DNA of 64,000 nucleotides from Chryseobacterium luquanense (GTDB taxonomy: Bacteria; Bacteroidota; Bacteroidia; Flavobacteriales; Weeksellaceae). Below the pieces are notes generated by a model that ran no database searches, had not been told where the DNA came from, and saw nothing but the letters and a program-made list of their open reading frames with translations. Position numbers and translations under genes: made by a program. Positions 32,583 to 42,236 of this stretch are shown here, in pieces; position 1 is the first letter of the stretch, and every line of letters begins with the position of its first letter. The stretch is from assembly GCF_026460945.1 (NCBI RefSeq), contig NZ_JAOVZV010000008.1, positions 186,001 to 250,000 on the forward strand, given 5' to 3'.

Positions 32583-33758
32583 GTGAAAAAATTAACAGGT
32601 CTTCTACTCCTTTCTTTGGCTTCATACGGTTTGCAGGCACAGAGTTTTATTCAGGCTTACCAGACAAGAGCCAATCAGATTACGCAAACGAATATTACCA
32701 CGTTGCTTCAGGAATTTTCGAATCTTGGTGTAAAAACTACAGGTTCTACGGCAAATACAAATACGCTGAACTGGCTTAAAGGTAAATATCAGTCTTTTGG
32801 TTACGATACGAGTCAGATTACAGAAGATACTTTTACCTACGGAAGTGCCACTTCCAAAAATTTAATCATTACTAAAACAGGAACAGTTTATCCAAATATT
32901 TACGTTATCATTTGTGGACATTATGATACCATTACCGGTCCCGGAGTAAGCGATAACGGAAGCGGAACTTCTATTTTACTGGAAGCCGCAAGAATTTTGA
33001 AAGATGTTCCTACAGAATATTCGGTGAAGTTTATTCATTTTTCGGGTGAAGAACAGGGTTTGATAGGAAGTAATCATTATGTGAATAATGTTGTTTTTAA
33101 TAATAACGTTCGTCAACTTAATTTGAAAGTTGTCTTTAATATTGACCAGGTTGGAGGGAAAATTTCAAATCCAAGTAATACGATTGTTTGTGAAAGCGAT
33201 CAAACTTCAGCGGGAGGAACAGCCAATAATGCACCATCACTTGCAATGACTCAGCAATTGGCAAATTGCACGACGCTGTACTCTCCTCTCCAGACAACTC
33301 TGTCAAATGCCTATGCATCAGATTATGTACCTTTTGAAGCTAAAGGAGATATTATTACAGGTTTTTACGAAACTCCAGTGAGTGGAAATCAACATACTGT
33401 AAATGATACTTTTGCGAATATTGATCCTGTATATGTTTTTAATGTAGGGAAAGCAGCAGTTGGAGCGCTTCAGCATTTTGCTGTGGCAACCTCTGTTTTA
33501 AGTACTAATGAAACTGCTGTAAATAAGTTAGAATCAATAAAGATTTATCCTAATCCTGCAAAAGATTTCCTGAATGTAGAAGTTCCAACTAACATTAAAA
33601 ATTTCTCTCTTGAAATCAATGATATGAGCGGAAAATTAATTTCTACTCATGAAAACGAAAACAAGATTAATGTTTCTAAATTAACAAGCGGAGTTTATCT
33701 TTGTACCATAAAGTCTGATGGTGAAATAATAACTAAAAAAGTGATTATCGATAAATAA
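32583..33758 (+). CDS. Secreted M28-family aminopeptidase with T9SS domain (copy 1)
   Basis: 391 residues from GTG 32583, chosen because it begins the signal peptide (VKKLTGLLLLSLASYGLQAQ); a longer frame upstream overlaps the rplT terminator. M28 zinc ligands are visible: GHYDT, GVSDNGSGTS, FSGEEQGL, FNIDQVGG and the late NQHTVNDTFA. A C-terminal T9SS signal begins IKIYPNPAKDFLNVE. Predicted extracellular, zinc-dependent aminopeptidase for peptide use. It is a tandem paralogue of the next gene, identical over long stretches such as QSFIQAYQTRA and GTSI.LEAARILKDVPTEYS. Confidence 0.9.
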   Translation: MKKLTGLLLLSLASYGLQAQSFIQAYQTRANQITQTNITTLLQEFSNLGVKTTGSTANTNTLNWLKGKYQSFGYDTSQITEDTFTYGSATSKNLIITKTGTVYPNIYVIICGHYDTITGPGVSDNGSGTSILLEAARILKDVPTEYSVKFIHFSGEEQGLIGSNHYVNNVVFNNNVRQLNLKVVFNIDQVGGKISNPSNTIVCESDQTSAGGTANNAPSLAMTQQLANCTTLYSPLQTTLSNAYASDYVPFEAKGDIITGFYETPVSGNQHTVNDTFANIDPVYVFNVGKAAVGALQHFAVATSVLSTNETAVNKLESIKIYPNPAKDFLNVEVPTNIKNFSLEINDMSGKLISTHENENKINVSKLTSGVYLCTIKSDGEIITKKVIIDK

Positions 33759-33815
33759 AAATAAATTGAATTTTTAAAAAATCATTTATCAATTCAAACT
33801 TTTTATTAAATAAAA

Positions 33816-33850
33816 AATAATGATTCCTTACTTTCGTTTGGAATCATTTT
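33816..33850 (+). terminator. Terminator between the two M28 genes
   Basis: AATGATTCC (33819-33827) pairs with GGAATCATT (33840-33848), 12-nt loop, then TTATTT. So the two genes are separate units. Confidence 0.7.
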
Positions 33851-33855
33851 ATTTA

Positions 33856-33863
33856 TACATTTG
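33856..33863 (+). promoter_or_regulatory. -7 promoter element (TACATTTG) for the second M28 gene
   Basis: Perfect TAnnTTTG, 13 bp before the GTG at 33877; same octamer as copy 1. Confidence 0.5.
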
Positions 33864-33876
33864 CAAAAATTAAAAA

Positions 33877-35058
33877 GTGAAGAAAATACTTGGTATTATT
33901 GTTTTGTCTCTAGGACTTCAGAATGTAAATGCACAAAGCTTTATTCAGGCTTATCAAACGAGAGCAGAGCAGGTAACTCAAACCAATATCACTACCAATT
34001 TGCAGGAATTTTCGAATTTCGGAATTAAAACTACGGGTTCTGTAAATAATACCAATGCATTAAATTGGCTTAAAAATAAATATGCCTCTTACGGTTATTC
34101 TACAAGTCAGATTGTAGAAGATCCTTTTTCTTATACGCAAGGAGGCAATACTATCAATTCAAAAAATCTTGTCATTACAAAAACCGGAACGGTTTACCCT
34201 AATAAATTTGTGATTATCTGTGGACATTTCGACAGTATTAATGGTCCCGGAGTAAATGATAACGGAAGCGGAACTTCAATTATTTTGGAGGCAGCAAGAA
34301 TTTTGAAAGATGTTCCGACAGAATATTCTATTAAGTTTATTCATTTCTCAGGAGAAGAACAAGGCTTGAGAGGAAGTACTCATTACGCAAATACTGTAGC
34401 TTATCAAGGTACAAATCGTGTTTTAGATATCAAATTGGTTTTCAATCTTGATCAGGTTGGAGGTAAAATGGGTAACAATAATAATACGATCTACTGTGAC
34501 GAAGATATGGGCGGAAATCCTAATAACACTGCTGCTTCCGTTGCTGCAACTCAGGAATTGGTAACCCTTACAGGTCTTTATTCACCGTTATTAACTGATA
34601 TAGACGAAGCTGAAGATACCGATTATATTCCTTTTGAATTGAAAGGTGAAGTGATTACGGGATATTTTGAAAGAATTAGAAGCAATTATCCTCACACCGC
34701 CAATGATACTTTTGCTAATACAGATCCCGTTTATATTTACAAGGTTGGAAAAGCGTCAGTTGGTGCTCTACAACATTTTGCCGTTGCATCTACAACGATT
34801 TTATCCACCGCTGAAAATTCTGTGAATCAGCTTGAAGAAATATCAATTTATCCTAATCCTGCAAAAGATTTTTTAAATCTTGAACTACCAAAGACGGTGA
34901 AAAATTTTAGTTTTGAATTAATAAATTTACCTGGTCAAATGATAATGAAAACAGAAAATGAGTCTAAAATAAATATTTCTGGCATTGTAAAAGGTGTTTA
35001 CTTAGCAAAAATAACAGCCAATAATCACACTGTCGTTAGAAAAGTAATCATCGAATAA
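33877..35058 (+). CDS. Secreted M28-family aminopeptidase with T9SS domain (copy 2)
   Basis: 393 residues from GTG 33877, which opens a signal peptide (VKKILGIIVLSLGLQNVNAQ). Zinc-site blocks match copy 1: GHFDS, GVNDNGSGTS, FSGEEQGL, FNLDQVGG, YPHTANDTFA. The C-terminal T9SS signal begins ISIYPNPAKDFLNLE. Both copies start with GTG and have the same -7 octamer, so the duplication probably included the promoter. Divergence is highest near residues 215-260 (substrate side) and in the sorting domain, which may mean different specificity. Confidence 0.9.
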   Translation: MKKILGIIVLSLGLQNVNAQSFIQAYQTRAEQVTQTNITTNLQEFSNFGIKTTGSVNNTNALNWLKNKYASYGYSTSQIVEDPFSYTQGGNTINSKNLVITKTGTVYPNKFVIICGHFDSINGPGVNDNGSGTSIILEAARILKDVPTEYSIKFIHFSGEEQGLRGSTHYANTVAYQGTNRVLDIKLVFNLDQVGGKMGNNNNTIYCDEDMGGNPNNTAASVAATQELVTLTGLYSPLLTDIDEAEDTDYIPFELKGEVITGYFERIRSNYPHTANDTFANTDPVYIYKVGKASVGALQHFAVASTTILSTAENSVNQLEEISIYPNPAKDFLNLELPKTVKNFSFELINLPGQMIMKTENESKINISGIVKGVYLAKITANNHTVVRKVIIE

Positions 35059-35066
35059 TACAACTT

Positions 35067-35089
35067 TAAGCCTGCAATTTGCAGGCTTA
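35067..35089. terminator. Bidirectional terminator, M28 copy 2 and his operon
   Basis: TAAGCCTGC (35067-35075) pairs with GCAGGCTTA (35081-35089) around AATTT. The right arm contains the hisIE stop codon. Confidence 0.8.
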
Positions 35090-35677
35090 TTTATTTCTGT
35101 CTAAAAGTATTTCTTCAATATCTTCTAAACTGATATTTTTAGCTTTCAATAAAATTAAAAAATGATATAGCAAATCTGCAGCTTCATTTTTAAACAGATC
35201 ATCATTATTATCTTTTGATTCAATTATCAATTCTACAGCCTCTTCTCCTACTTTTTGAGCCATTTTATTGAGCCCTCTCTGAAATAAAGAATAGGTATAA
35301 GAATCTTCAACTTTATCATCAATTCGATGGCTGATTTTTTCCTCCAGTTCATACAAAAATCCTTTAGAATTTTTTTCTCCAAAACAACTGAAACTTCCTG
35401 TATGACAAACTACATTTTTAGGAATTACTTTAATTAAAATTGAATCATTATCACAATCAATTTCAATATTTTTTACAGTTAAAAAGTTTCCTGATTCTTC
35501 TCCTTTTGTCCAAAGTCTGTTTTTTGAACGGCTGAAAAAAGTTACAATTTTCTCTTCTTTTGTTTTGGCAAAAGCTTCTTCATTCATATACCCCAACATT
35601 AGAATCTGTAAAGTTCTTTCGTCCTGAATGATTACAGGAACTAAGCTATTATTATTTTTATCAAAATTTATGTTCAT
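35087..35677 (-). CDS. hisIE: Bifunctional phosphoribosyl-AMP cyclohydrolase / phosphoribosyl-ATP pyrophosphatase
   Basis: A 196-residue fusion catalysing steps 2 and 3 of histidine synthesis. The N-terminal HisI domain (1-110) shows [35 protein letters not shown] and the zinc-site Cys residues ([15 protein letters not shown]). The C-terminal HisE domain (about 115-196) shows [14 protein letters not shown] and [13 protein letters not shown]. Last gene of the his operon; overlaps hisF by 4 bp, and its stop lies within the terminator stem. Confidence 0.95.
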   Translation of the reverse strand: MNINFDKNNNSLVPVIIQDERTLQILMLGYMNEEAFAKTKEEKIVTFFSRSKNRLWTKGEESGNFLTVKNIEIDCDNDSILIKVIPKNVVCHTGSFSCFGEKNSKGFLYELEEKISHRIDDKVEDSYTYSLFQRGLNKMAQKVGEEAVELIIESKDNNDDLFKNEAADLLYHFLILLKAKNISLEDIEEILLDRNK

Positions 35678-36426
35678 CGTATTTCAATTTTTTTAGATTT
35701 TAAATCATTTTTCAAATCCTGAATTTTCACTTCTCCAAAATGGAAAATACTTGCAGCCAAAGCTCCTGTTGCTTTAGTTTGATTAAAAATATTTTCAAAA
35801 TCCTCAGTTTTTCCTGCACCTCCCGAAGCAATGACGGGAATATTTACATTTTCAGAGATTAATCTTGTTATTCTTAAATCAAAACCATTTTTAGTTCCGT
35901 CGCCATCCATCGAGGTTAAAAGAATTTCTCCGGCTCCCAATTCTTCTGCTTTTTTTGCCCAATCTAAAGTTTTCAAATCGGTCATTTCTTTTCCTCCTTT
36001 TACAAAAACCCAATCTGAATCATCAACAAGCTTTGTATCAATCGCAACCACAATACACTGACTTCCAAATTCTTTCGCTAAATCAGAAATAAGCTCTGGA
36101 TTTTTCACAGCAGAAGAATTAACGCTGATTTTATCTGCGCCAGCTTCTAAGAGTTTTCTCACATCTTCAACAGAAGAAACTCCTCCTCCAACTGTAAAAG
36201 GAATACTGAGTTCTTTAGCTATATTTTTTACCAATTCAACGAAAGTTTTACGTTCTTCGATAGTAGCAGTAATGTCGAGAAATACTAATTCATCTGCACC
36301 TTCATTCTCATATTTTTTTGCTAATTCTATTGGATTTCCTGCATTTCTCAACCCTTCAAAATTGATCCCTTTTACCGTTGTTCCATCTTTTATATCCAAG
36401 CATGGAATAATTCTTTTTTTAAGCAT
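35674..36426 (-). CDS. hisF: Imidazole glycerol phosphate synthase, cyclase subunit
   Basis: A 250-residue TIM barrel that with HisH forms IGP and AICAR from PRFAR. The start [15 protein letters not shown] (36426) is preferred to an ATG two codons upstream because family members begin this way. IPCLDI carries the catalytic Asp, [10 protein letters not shown] the phosphate-binding loop, and [13 protein letters not shown] are typical. It overlaps hisA by 8 bp upstream and hisIE by 4 bp downstream. Confidence 0.96.
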   Translation of the reverse strand: MLKKRIIPCLDIKDGTTVKGINFEGLRNAGNPIELAKKYENEGADELVFLDITATIEERKTFVELVKNIAKELSIPFTVGGGVSSVEDVRKLLEAGADKISVNSSAVKNPELISDLAKEFGSQCIVVAIDTKLVDDSDWVFVKGGKEMTDLKTLDWAKKAEELGAGEILLTSMDGDGTKNGFDLRITRLISENVNIPVIASGGAGKTEDFENIFNQTKATGALAASIFHFGEVKIQDLKNDLKSKKIEIR

Positions 36427-37141
36427 TTTCAATAAAATTTTGAAGTTGTTTTAAACTTATTCTCCCTTCATAAATCGCTTTTCCGATAATCGTTCCGGAA
36501 CATCCGATTTCTTTCATTTTAAATACATCTTCAATACCCGAAATTCCTCCACTTGCAACCAGTTCAACAGAAGTTTGAGCTAAAATCTCCTGATACAATT
36601 CTGTGGAAGGTCCTTCCAGCATTCCGTCTTTTGATATATCGGTACAGATCGTATTTTTTACACCTTTTTGCTGATATTGGAGAATAAAATCAATGACATT
36701 TTTGTCACTTTTTTCGAGCCAACCGGATGTTTTTATTTTTCTATTTTCACAATCTGCTCCCAATATAATTTTTTCTGACCCAAATTTTTGAATTAAATCG
36801 AAACAAAACTCAGGATTTTTGACAGCAATACTTCCGATTGTAATCTGTTTTGCGCCTGAATTAAAAGCAATTTCTATGTCTTCTAAACTTTTTAAACCAC
36901 CTCCAAAATCGATTTGTAAAGATGTTTCTCTTGCAATATTTTCCAATAGTTTCTGATTGACAATATGTTTAGATTTTGCGCCATCCAAATCAACCAAATG
37001 AAGAAATTTGATTCCGAAGCTTTCAAATTCTTTGGCAACTTCTATAGGATTTTCATTGTAAATTTTCTTTGTCTGATAATCACCTTTTGACAGACGTACA
37101 CATTTTCCTTCAATAATGTCAATAGCAGGAATAATTTTCAT
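36419..37141 (-). CDS. hisA: ProFAR isomerase
   Basis: A 240-residue TIM barrel isomerase, step 4 of histidine synthesis. Signatures: [20 protein letters not shown] (catalytic Asp in AIDI), [34 protein letters not shown] and [11 protein letters not shown]. Homologous to the neighbouring hisF. Two bp after hisH. Confidence 0.96.
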   Translation of the reverse strand: MKIIPAIDIIEGKCVRLSKGDYQTKKIYNENPIEVAKEFESFGIKFLHLVDLDGAKSKHIVNQKLLENIARETSLQIDFGGGLKSLEDIEIAFNSGAKQITIGSIAVKNPEFCFDLIQKFGSEKIILGADCENRKIKTSGWLEKSDKNVIDFILQYQQKGVKNTICTDISKDGMLEGPSTELYQEILAQTSVELVASGGISGIEDVFKMKEIGCSGTIIGKAIYEGRISLKQLQNFIENA

Positions 37142-37143
37142 AC

Positions 37144-37722
37144 TTAAAGTTTTAAAAAGTTATTTAATAATTGACTTCCAATTCTACCCGATTTTTCAGG
37201 GTGAAACTGCATCGCATAGAAATTATCTTTCTGTAAAGACGCACTGAAAGGTAAAATGTAATCGCAGACAGAAGTAGTATTTTCTGATAATTCACAATAA
37301 AAGCTGTGAACAAAATAGACATCGCTTTTTTCTTCAACTCCAGAGAGAACAGGAGATTTAAAGTTTGAAATCGTATTCCATCCCATGTGTGGAACAATTT
37401 CTTTAGCAGGAAATTTCTTTACATTAATATCAAAAATTTCCATTCCAACAGTGTTTCCTTCTTCGTTATTTTTACACATCAACTGCATTCCAAGACATAT
37501 TCCCAAAACAGGTTGCTTTAAAGTTGGAATTAATTGGTCCAAACCTTTTTTCTTTAAAATTTTCATCGTTGAAGATGCTTCGCCAACTCCCGGAAAAATC
37601 ACCTTGTCAGCATTTTTTATCAGTTCAAAATTATCGGTAATAATAGAATTTGCACCTAATCTTTCAAGAGCATTCTGAACGGAATTTACGTTTCCACCGT
37701 TGTATTTTATAATCGCTATCAT
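37144..37722 (-). CDS. hisH: Imidazole glycerol phosphate synthase, glutaminase subunit
   Basis: A 192-residue class I glutamine amidotransferase supplying ammonia to HisF. The catalytic triad is seen as Cys in [10 protein letters not shown], His in QFHPEKSG and the following Glu; [13 protein letters not shown] and PGVGEASS are typical. It starts 1 bp after hisB and is followed by hisA after 2 bp. Confidence 0.96.
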   Translation of the reverse strand: MIAIIKYNGGNVNSVQNALERLGANSIITDNFELIKNADKVIFPGVGEASSTMKILKKKGLDQLIPTLKQPVLGICLGMQLMCKNNEEGNTVGMEIFDINVKKFPAKEIVPHMGWNTISNFKSPVLSGVEEKSDVYFVHSFYCELSENTTSVCDYILPFSASLQKDNFYAMQFHPEKSGRIGSQLLNNFLKL

Positions 37723-37723
37723 C

Positions 37724-38818
37724 TTATAAACTTCCTTTTGTTGACGGTAAATTAAAATTCTGATCAGATTGATTAACTGCCATTTTTATTGCTTTAGCAA
37801 AGGCTTTAAAAATTGATTCTATCTTGTGATGCTCGTTTTCTCCCTCAGATTTAATATTTAAATTGCATTTTGCAGCATCTGTAAACGATTTAAAAAAGTG
37901 GTAAAACATTTCTGTTGGTACATCACCGATTTTTTCTCGTCTAAAATTGGCATTCCAAACCAACCATGGACGGCCGCCAAAATCAATCGCTACCTGAGAT
38001 AAACAATCGTCCATTGGAAGCAAAAAACCATATCTCTCGATTCCTTTTTTCTTTCCTAAAGCTTTTAAAACTGCCTCTCCAAAAACAATTCCGGTATCTT
38101 CGATTGTGTGGTGTTCGTCAACTTGTAGATCTCCGTTCACTTTAATTTTTAAATCTAAATTTCCATGTCTGGAAATCTGTTCAAGCATATGATCAAAAAA
38201 GTGCAAACAAGTTGAAATTTCAGATTTTCCGCTTCCATCAAGATTAACTTCAATTTCAATATCCGTTTCATTGGTTTTTCTTGATACTTTAGATTTTCGT
38301 GGAGTCTGTTTTAAATATTGATAAATTTCACTCCAGCTTTCAGTTGTTAAATCAGCTTCTTTATTTTGAATTTTATTAATAAAAATAGATTTAGAACTTA
38401 AATTTTTTGCTAACTGAATGTCTGTCAGTCTATCTCCGATCACGAAAGAATTTTTAAGATCATAATCTCCGTAAATATATTTTCCAAACATACCAATTCC
38501 TGGTTTTCTGGTAGCTAAACTTTCGCTTTCAAAACTTTTATCAATCAATATATCATTGAAAACTATTCCTTCATTTTCAAAAGCTTCCAACATTTTATCC
38601 TGAGGCTTTTTGAAATCTTCAAACGGAAAATTGCCCGTTCCTAAACCATCCTGATTGGTTACGATTACTAATTCATAATCTAATTCTTTTGCAATTTTTG
38701 CTAAATTTTGAAAAACTCCCGGATAAAACTCAAGCTTTTCTAATGTATCAACCTGAAAATCTGTAGGTGGTTCCATAATCAATGTACCGTCACGGTCAAT
38801 AAATAATACTTTTTTCAT
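37724..38818 (-). CDS. hisB: Bifunctional histidinol-phosphatase / imidazoleglycerol-phosphate dehydratase
   Basis: A 364-residue fusion catalysing steps 6 and 8. The N-terminal HAD phosphatase domain (1-165) has FIDRDGTLI with the nucleophile Asp, and [17 protein letters not shown]. The C-terminal dehydratase (about 175-364) has metal-binding [24 protein letters not shown] and the [15 protein letters not shown] repeat. The fusion is known from enterobacteria and Bacteroidetes. It starts 3 bp after hisC. Confidence 0.96.
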   Translation of the reverse strand: MKKVLFIDRDGTLIMEPPTDFQVDTLEKLEFYPGVFQNLAKIAKELDYELVIVTNQDGLGTGNFPFEDFKKPQDKMLEAFENEGIVFNDILIDKSFESESLATRKPGIGMFGKYIYGDYDLKNSFVIGDRLTDIQLAKNLSSKSIFINKIQNKEADLTTESWSEIYQYLKQTPRKSKVSRKTNETDIEIEVNLDGSGKSEISTCLHFFDHMLEQISRHGNLDLKIKVNGDLQVDEHHTIEDTGIVFGEAVLKALGKKKGIERYGFLLPMDDCLSQVAIDFGGRPWLVWNANFRREKIGDVPTEMFYHFFKSFTDAAKCNLNIKSEGENEHHKIESIFKAFAKAIKMAVNQSDQNFNLPSTKGSL

Positions 38819-38821
38819 GTT

Positions 38822-39847
38822 CTAAATACTTTTTAAAATAGTAATCAGCGTTTCATTTTCATCTCGGTTTCCAACATTCAGTCTGATGCAATTCGGAATC
38901 TGAGGAAACCTTTTGCTGGTCAGAATTTTATTTTTAATCAATGTAGAATATACTTTTTCTCCATTTTCAAATTCAATCAGAAAAAAATTAGCATCCGTAG
39001 GAAATACTTTTGAAATACATTCTAAATTTTTCAACTGATCTTTGAGCCAGTCTCGTTCTTTCAGAATTTCATTTAAATTATTTTGAAAATCTTCGATCTG
39101 ATCTAACTTTTCTAAAACTAAATTTTGACTCAAAACATTCACATTATAAGGTGATTTCACTGTGTAGATAAGATTGGTAATTTCTATGGACGAATAAGCA
39201 ATTCCAACTCTTGCTCCCGCCAAACCCCAAGCTTTTGAGAATGTTTGCAAAGCAATTAGATTTGGATATTCATTGATTAATTCAAGACTTGACTTCTGCT
39301 CTGAAAATTCAATATAAGCTTCATCGACAACCACAATTCCGTCGAAATTCTGGAGGTAAAATTCAATGTCCTCGATTGAATTTCCCGTCGGATTATTGGG
39401 TGAACATAGAAATAATATTTTTGGTTGATTTTCTTTTATTATATTTAAAAAATCTTCCTTTATAATTTCAAAATTTTCATTGAGATTGAGCTGAACAACT
39501 TTATTTTCATTGATTGCGGCATAAAATCCATACATCGCAAATGAAGGATTCATCATTAAAATTGAATCAGTTTTGGGCTCACAAAAAACTTTAATAATTA
39601 AATCAATCAATTCATCGCTTCCATTACCTATTGAAATTTGATTAGGTGAAATAAACTTTATTTCTGATAGTTTTTGCTTTAATTTTTTCTGTGTAGAATC
39701 CGGATAACGGTTGAATTCACCAAACGGACTTTCGTTAGCATCCAGTAAAACAGGATTTTCAAACTCATTCTGATCTCTGAAACTGATGTAAGGTTGCAAT
39801 TCCAAAATATTTTTTCTAACTAAATTATCGATATTAAATTCTTTCAT
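38822..39847 (-). CDS. hisC: Histidinol-phosphate aminotransferase
   Basis: A 341-residue PLP enzyme, step 7 of the pathway. Signatures: SIGNGSDELIDLI, CSPNNPTGN (active-site Asn), VVVDEAYIEF (Asp/Tyr for PLP) and TFSKAWGLAGARVG with the Schiff-base Lys. Overlaps hisD by 14 bp. Confidence 0.96.
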   Translation of the reverse strand: MKEFNIDNLVRKNILELQPYISFRDQNEFENPVLLDANESPFGEFNRYPDSTQKKLKQKLSEIKFISPNQISIGNGSDELIDLIIKVFCEPKTDSILMMNPSFAMYGFYAAINENKVVQLNLNENFEIIKEDFLNIIKENQPKILFLCSPNNPTGNSIEDIEFYLQNFDGIVVVDEAYIEFSEQKSSLELINEYPNLIALQTFSKAWGLAGARVGIAYSSIEITNLIYTVKSPYNVNVLSQNLVLEKLDQIEDFQNNLNEILKERDWLKDQLKNLECISKVFPTDANFFLIEFENGEKVYSTLIKNKILTSKRFPQIPNCIRLNVGNRDENETLITILKSI

Positions 39848-41126
39848 TTTCTTGATTTAATCTGATTGAAACGGCATTTTTGTGAGCAAATAATCCTTCT
39901 GCTTCTGCCATAATTTCTATTGTTTTTCCTAAATTTTGAAGTCCTTCTTTTGACAAGTGCTGAAACGTAATTTTCTTTACAAAACTGTCTAAAGAAACGC
40001 CGCTATAATTTTTTGCAAAACCGTTTGTAGGAAGTGTGTGATTGGTTCCGCTGGCATAATCTCCGGCACTTTCACAGGAATAATTTCCAAGGAAAACCGA
40101 ACCTGCATTTTGAATTCTGTTAATGTAATTTTCAAATTGTTCAACGGCTAAAATCAAATGTTCAGGTGCATACAGATTAGTGAATTCTAATGCTTCCTCC
40201 ATAGAATCCAACAAAATAAAGTAGCTGTTGTTCAAAGATTGCTGAGCAAATTTGTTTCTTGGAAGTTTCTCAATCTGTTTTTTAACTTCCTCAATCGTTT
40301 CATTTAAAACCTTCAAATCTGTTGAAATAAAAATGACCTGACTGTCAATTCCATGCTCAGCCTGAGACAACAAATCTGCAGCACAAAACTCAGGAATAGC
40401 ATTTTCATCAGCAATCACCAGAACTTCACTGGGACCTGCTGGCATATCGATGGCCAACCCAAAATTCTGAGTAAAATCTTTCGCTGCCACTACAAATTGA
40501 TTTCCCGGACCGAAAATTTTATAAACATTGGGAATACTTTCTGTGCCTAAAGTCATGGCTGCAATGGCTTGAGCACCTCCCGTTTTAAAGATCTGACTAA
40601 CTCCGCAAAGTTTTGCCGTATAAAGAATTGCGGGATTAATATTTCCGTTTTTATCCGGCGGAGTACATAAAATAATTTCCTTACAACCAGCTAATTGTGC
40701 GGGAATCGCAAGCATTAAAACAGTCGAAAATAAAGGGGCAGTTCCGCCCGGAATGTAGATTCCAACTTTTTCTATCGCTCGATTTTCTCTCCAACAAACC
40801 ACTCCTTTCGTAGTCTCAATCTTTTCAATTTCAACGATTTGGGAAGCGTGAAATTTTGTAATATTCTCTTTAGCTTGTTGAATAGCATGTTTTAATTCCT
40901 CACTTGTTAATTCTTCTGTATTTTCTATTTCCTCTTCTGAAACTTTAATATTTTTAACTTCAGCATTATCAAATTTTTTATTAAAATCAATTAAAGCCTG
41001 GTCTCCATTTTCTTTAACTTGATTAAAAATATCTGCAATGATTTCCGTGAGTTTTTCTCTTTTGAAAACAGGTCTTTTTATTAATTCAGACCAATTATTT
41101 TTATCGGGATATTTATAAATTTTCAT
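39834..41126 (-). CDS. hisD: Histidinol dehydrogenase
   Basis: A 430-residue zinc-dependent enzyme oxidising histidinol to histidine in the last two steps. Signatures: VGIYIPGGTAPLFSTVLMLA, IFKTGGAQAIAAMTLGTESI, DMPAGPSEVLVIADE, and SQAEHGIDSQVI with catalytic residues; YAPEHLIL near the C-terminus. It starts 1 bp after hisG. Confidence 0.97.
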   Translation of the reverse strand: MKIYKYPDKNNWSELIKRPVFKREKLTEIIADIFNQVKENGDQALIDFNKKFDNAEVKNIKVSEEEIENTEELTSEELKHAIQQAKENITKFHASQIVEIEKIETTKGVVCWRENRAIEKVGIYIPGGTAPLFSTVLMLAIPAQLAGCKEIILCTPPDKNGNINPAILYTAKLCGVSQIFKTGGAQAIAAMTLGTESIPNVYKIFGPGNQFVVAAKDFTQNFGLAIDMPAGPSEVLVIADENAIPEFCAADLLSQAEHGIDSQVIFISTDLKVLNETIEEVKKQIEKLPRNKFAQQSLNNSYFILLDSMEEALEFTNLYAPEHLILAVEQFENYINRIQNAGSVFLGNYSCESAGDYASGTNHTLPTNGFAKNYSGVSLDSFVKKITFQHLSKEGLQNLGKTIEIMAEAEGLFAHKNAVSIRLNQENERI

Positions 41127-41127
41127 A

Positions 41128-41985
41128 TCAAATTACCATTTTATCGATTGGAATTATTAGAATATCCTGTGCTCCTTTCTCTTTCAGTTCGTCGATTACT
41201 TCCCAAAATCTTTCTTCATTAATTACAGAATGAATACTGCTCCAACCCTCTTCTGCCAAAGGAATTACCGTAGGGCTTTTAAGGACAGGAAGTGTTTTAG
41301 AAATAATCCTGATTTTGTCATTCGGGACATTCATTAAGATATATTTTGAATTTTTCGCCTTTAAAACAGCTTTAACTCGGAATAAGAATTTTTCTAAAAT
41401 AGCTTCTTTATCTTTATTTAATTGAAATGTTTTTGCCAGTACAGCTTCTGATTTTAAAAGCGTTACAGTTTCTCTCAAACCATTTTTAAACAGAGTACTT
41501 CCGGAGCTTACAATATCACAGATTCCGTCGGCAAGACCAATGTTTGGAGCAATTTCCACTGAACCTGAGATCACGTGAATATCAGCGGAGATACTGTTTT
41601 GTTCGAGAAAATTCTTAAGGGTATTTGGATATGATGTAGCAATTTTTTTACCTTGAAAATATTCCAAATCATCGGTTTCAATTTCTTTTGGGACAGCCAG
41701 TGAAACCCGGCATTTTGAAAATCCTAGCTTCTGGATAATTTCAATGTTCTTTTGTTTTTCAAACAACAGATTTTCACCGACAATAGCAATATCCACGATT
41801 CCATCTTCCAGATATTGAGGAATATCAGAGTTTCGCAGATACATAATTTCGATGGGGAAATTTTCTACAGAAACTTTTAACTGGTCTTTTCCGTTGTTGA
41901 CGAAAATCCCGCAGTCTTTGAGGAGTTGAAGAGATTCTTCATAAAGCCGTCCGCTTTTTTGTATGGCAATTTTTAGTTTACTCAT
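41128..41985 (-). CDS. hisG: ATP phosphoribosyltransferase (long form)
   Basis: A 285-residue HisG_L enzyme catalysing the first committed step, feedback-inhibited by histidine through the C-terminal ACT-like domain (about 210-285). The start MSKLKIAIQKSGRLYEESL (41985) was chosen over a frame extension 24 bp upstream. Family segments: VDIAIVGENLLFE, GFSKCRVSLAVP, IATSYPNTLKNFL, VSGSVEIAPNIGLADGICD (reads ISGSVEIAPNIGLADGIC). First structural gene after the attenuator. Confidence 0.96.
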   Translation of the reverse strand: MSKLKIAIQKSGRLYEESLQLLKDCGIFVNNGKDQLKVSVENFPIEIMYLRNSDIPQYLEDGIVDIAIVGENLLFEKQKNIEIIQKLGFSKCRVSLAVPKEIETDDLEYFQGKKIATSYPNTLKNFLEQNSISADIHVISGSVEIAPNIGLADGICDIVSSGSTLFKNGLRETVTLLKSEAVLAKTFQLNKDKEAILEKFLFRVKAVLKAKNSKYILMNVPNDKIRIISKTLPVLKSPTVIPLAEEGWSSIHSVINEERFWEVIDELKEKGAQDILIIPIDKMVI

Positions 41986-42056
41986 TTTACTTTTGTTGAG
42001 TCTGAGCAAATAAAAACTGGTTGAATTGAAAATTTCCCGGGATAAATTTTAAACAC

Positions 42057-42088
42057 AAAAAAACCGTCTATTTACTCAGACGGTTTTT
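42057..42088 (-). terminator. his attenuator terminator
   Basis: On the minus strand AAAAACCGTCT (42088... plus-strand arm 42078-42088) pairs with the complement at 42059-42069 around an 8-nt loop, followed by a run of U (plus A-run 42057-42063). It lies after the leader peptide and before hisG. Competing pairing: TTAGGCGG (42137-42130), overlapping the leader stop, can pair over 8 positions (two wobbles) with CCGTCTGA (42083-42076) in the terminator's 5' arm. A perfect 12-bp repeat pair (42100-42111 with 42163-42174) can enclose the leader codons. Confidence 0.85.
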
Positions 42089-42133
42089 AAATATTTTTGA
42101 TTTTTTAACACAAAATATATCGATCAATTCCGC

Positions 42134-42184
42134 CTAACAGAGATGATGATAATAATGATGTAGTGTTAAAAAATTTGGTTTCAT
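42134..42184 (-). CDS. hisL: Histidine operon leader peptide (16 aa)
   Basis: ATG at 42184, 16 codons, TAG at 42134-42136. Translation MKPNFLTLHHYYHHLC: four His codons (CAT CAT TAT TAT CAT CAT) within six positions. It starts about 12 nt after the predicted transcription start and ends 46 bp before the attenuator terminator. A ribosome stalled at the His codons would leave TTAGGCGG free to form the antiterminator; one reaching the stop would cover it and let the terminator form. This is the classic attenuation layout; evidence is from sequence only. Confidence 0.85.
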   Translation of the reverse strand: MKPNFLTLHHYYHHLC

Positions 42185-42202
42185 TGTTGAAATTTTGTGA
42201 TA

Positions 42203-42210
42203 CAAATGTA
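42203..42210 (-). promoter_or_regulatory. -7 promoter element (TACATTTG) of the his operon
   Basis: Perfect TAnnTTTG on the minus strand, 18 bp before the leader ATG; predicted start near 42199. Confidence 0.6.
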
Positions 42211-42236
42211 GAACTTATTTTTAAACTGTAAAGATT

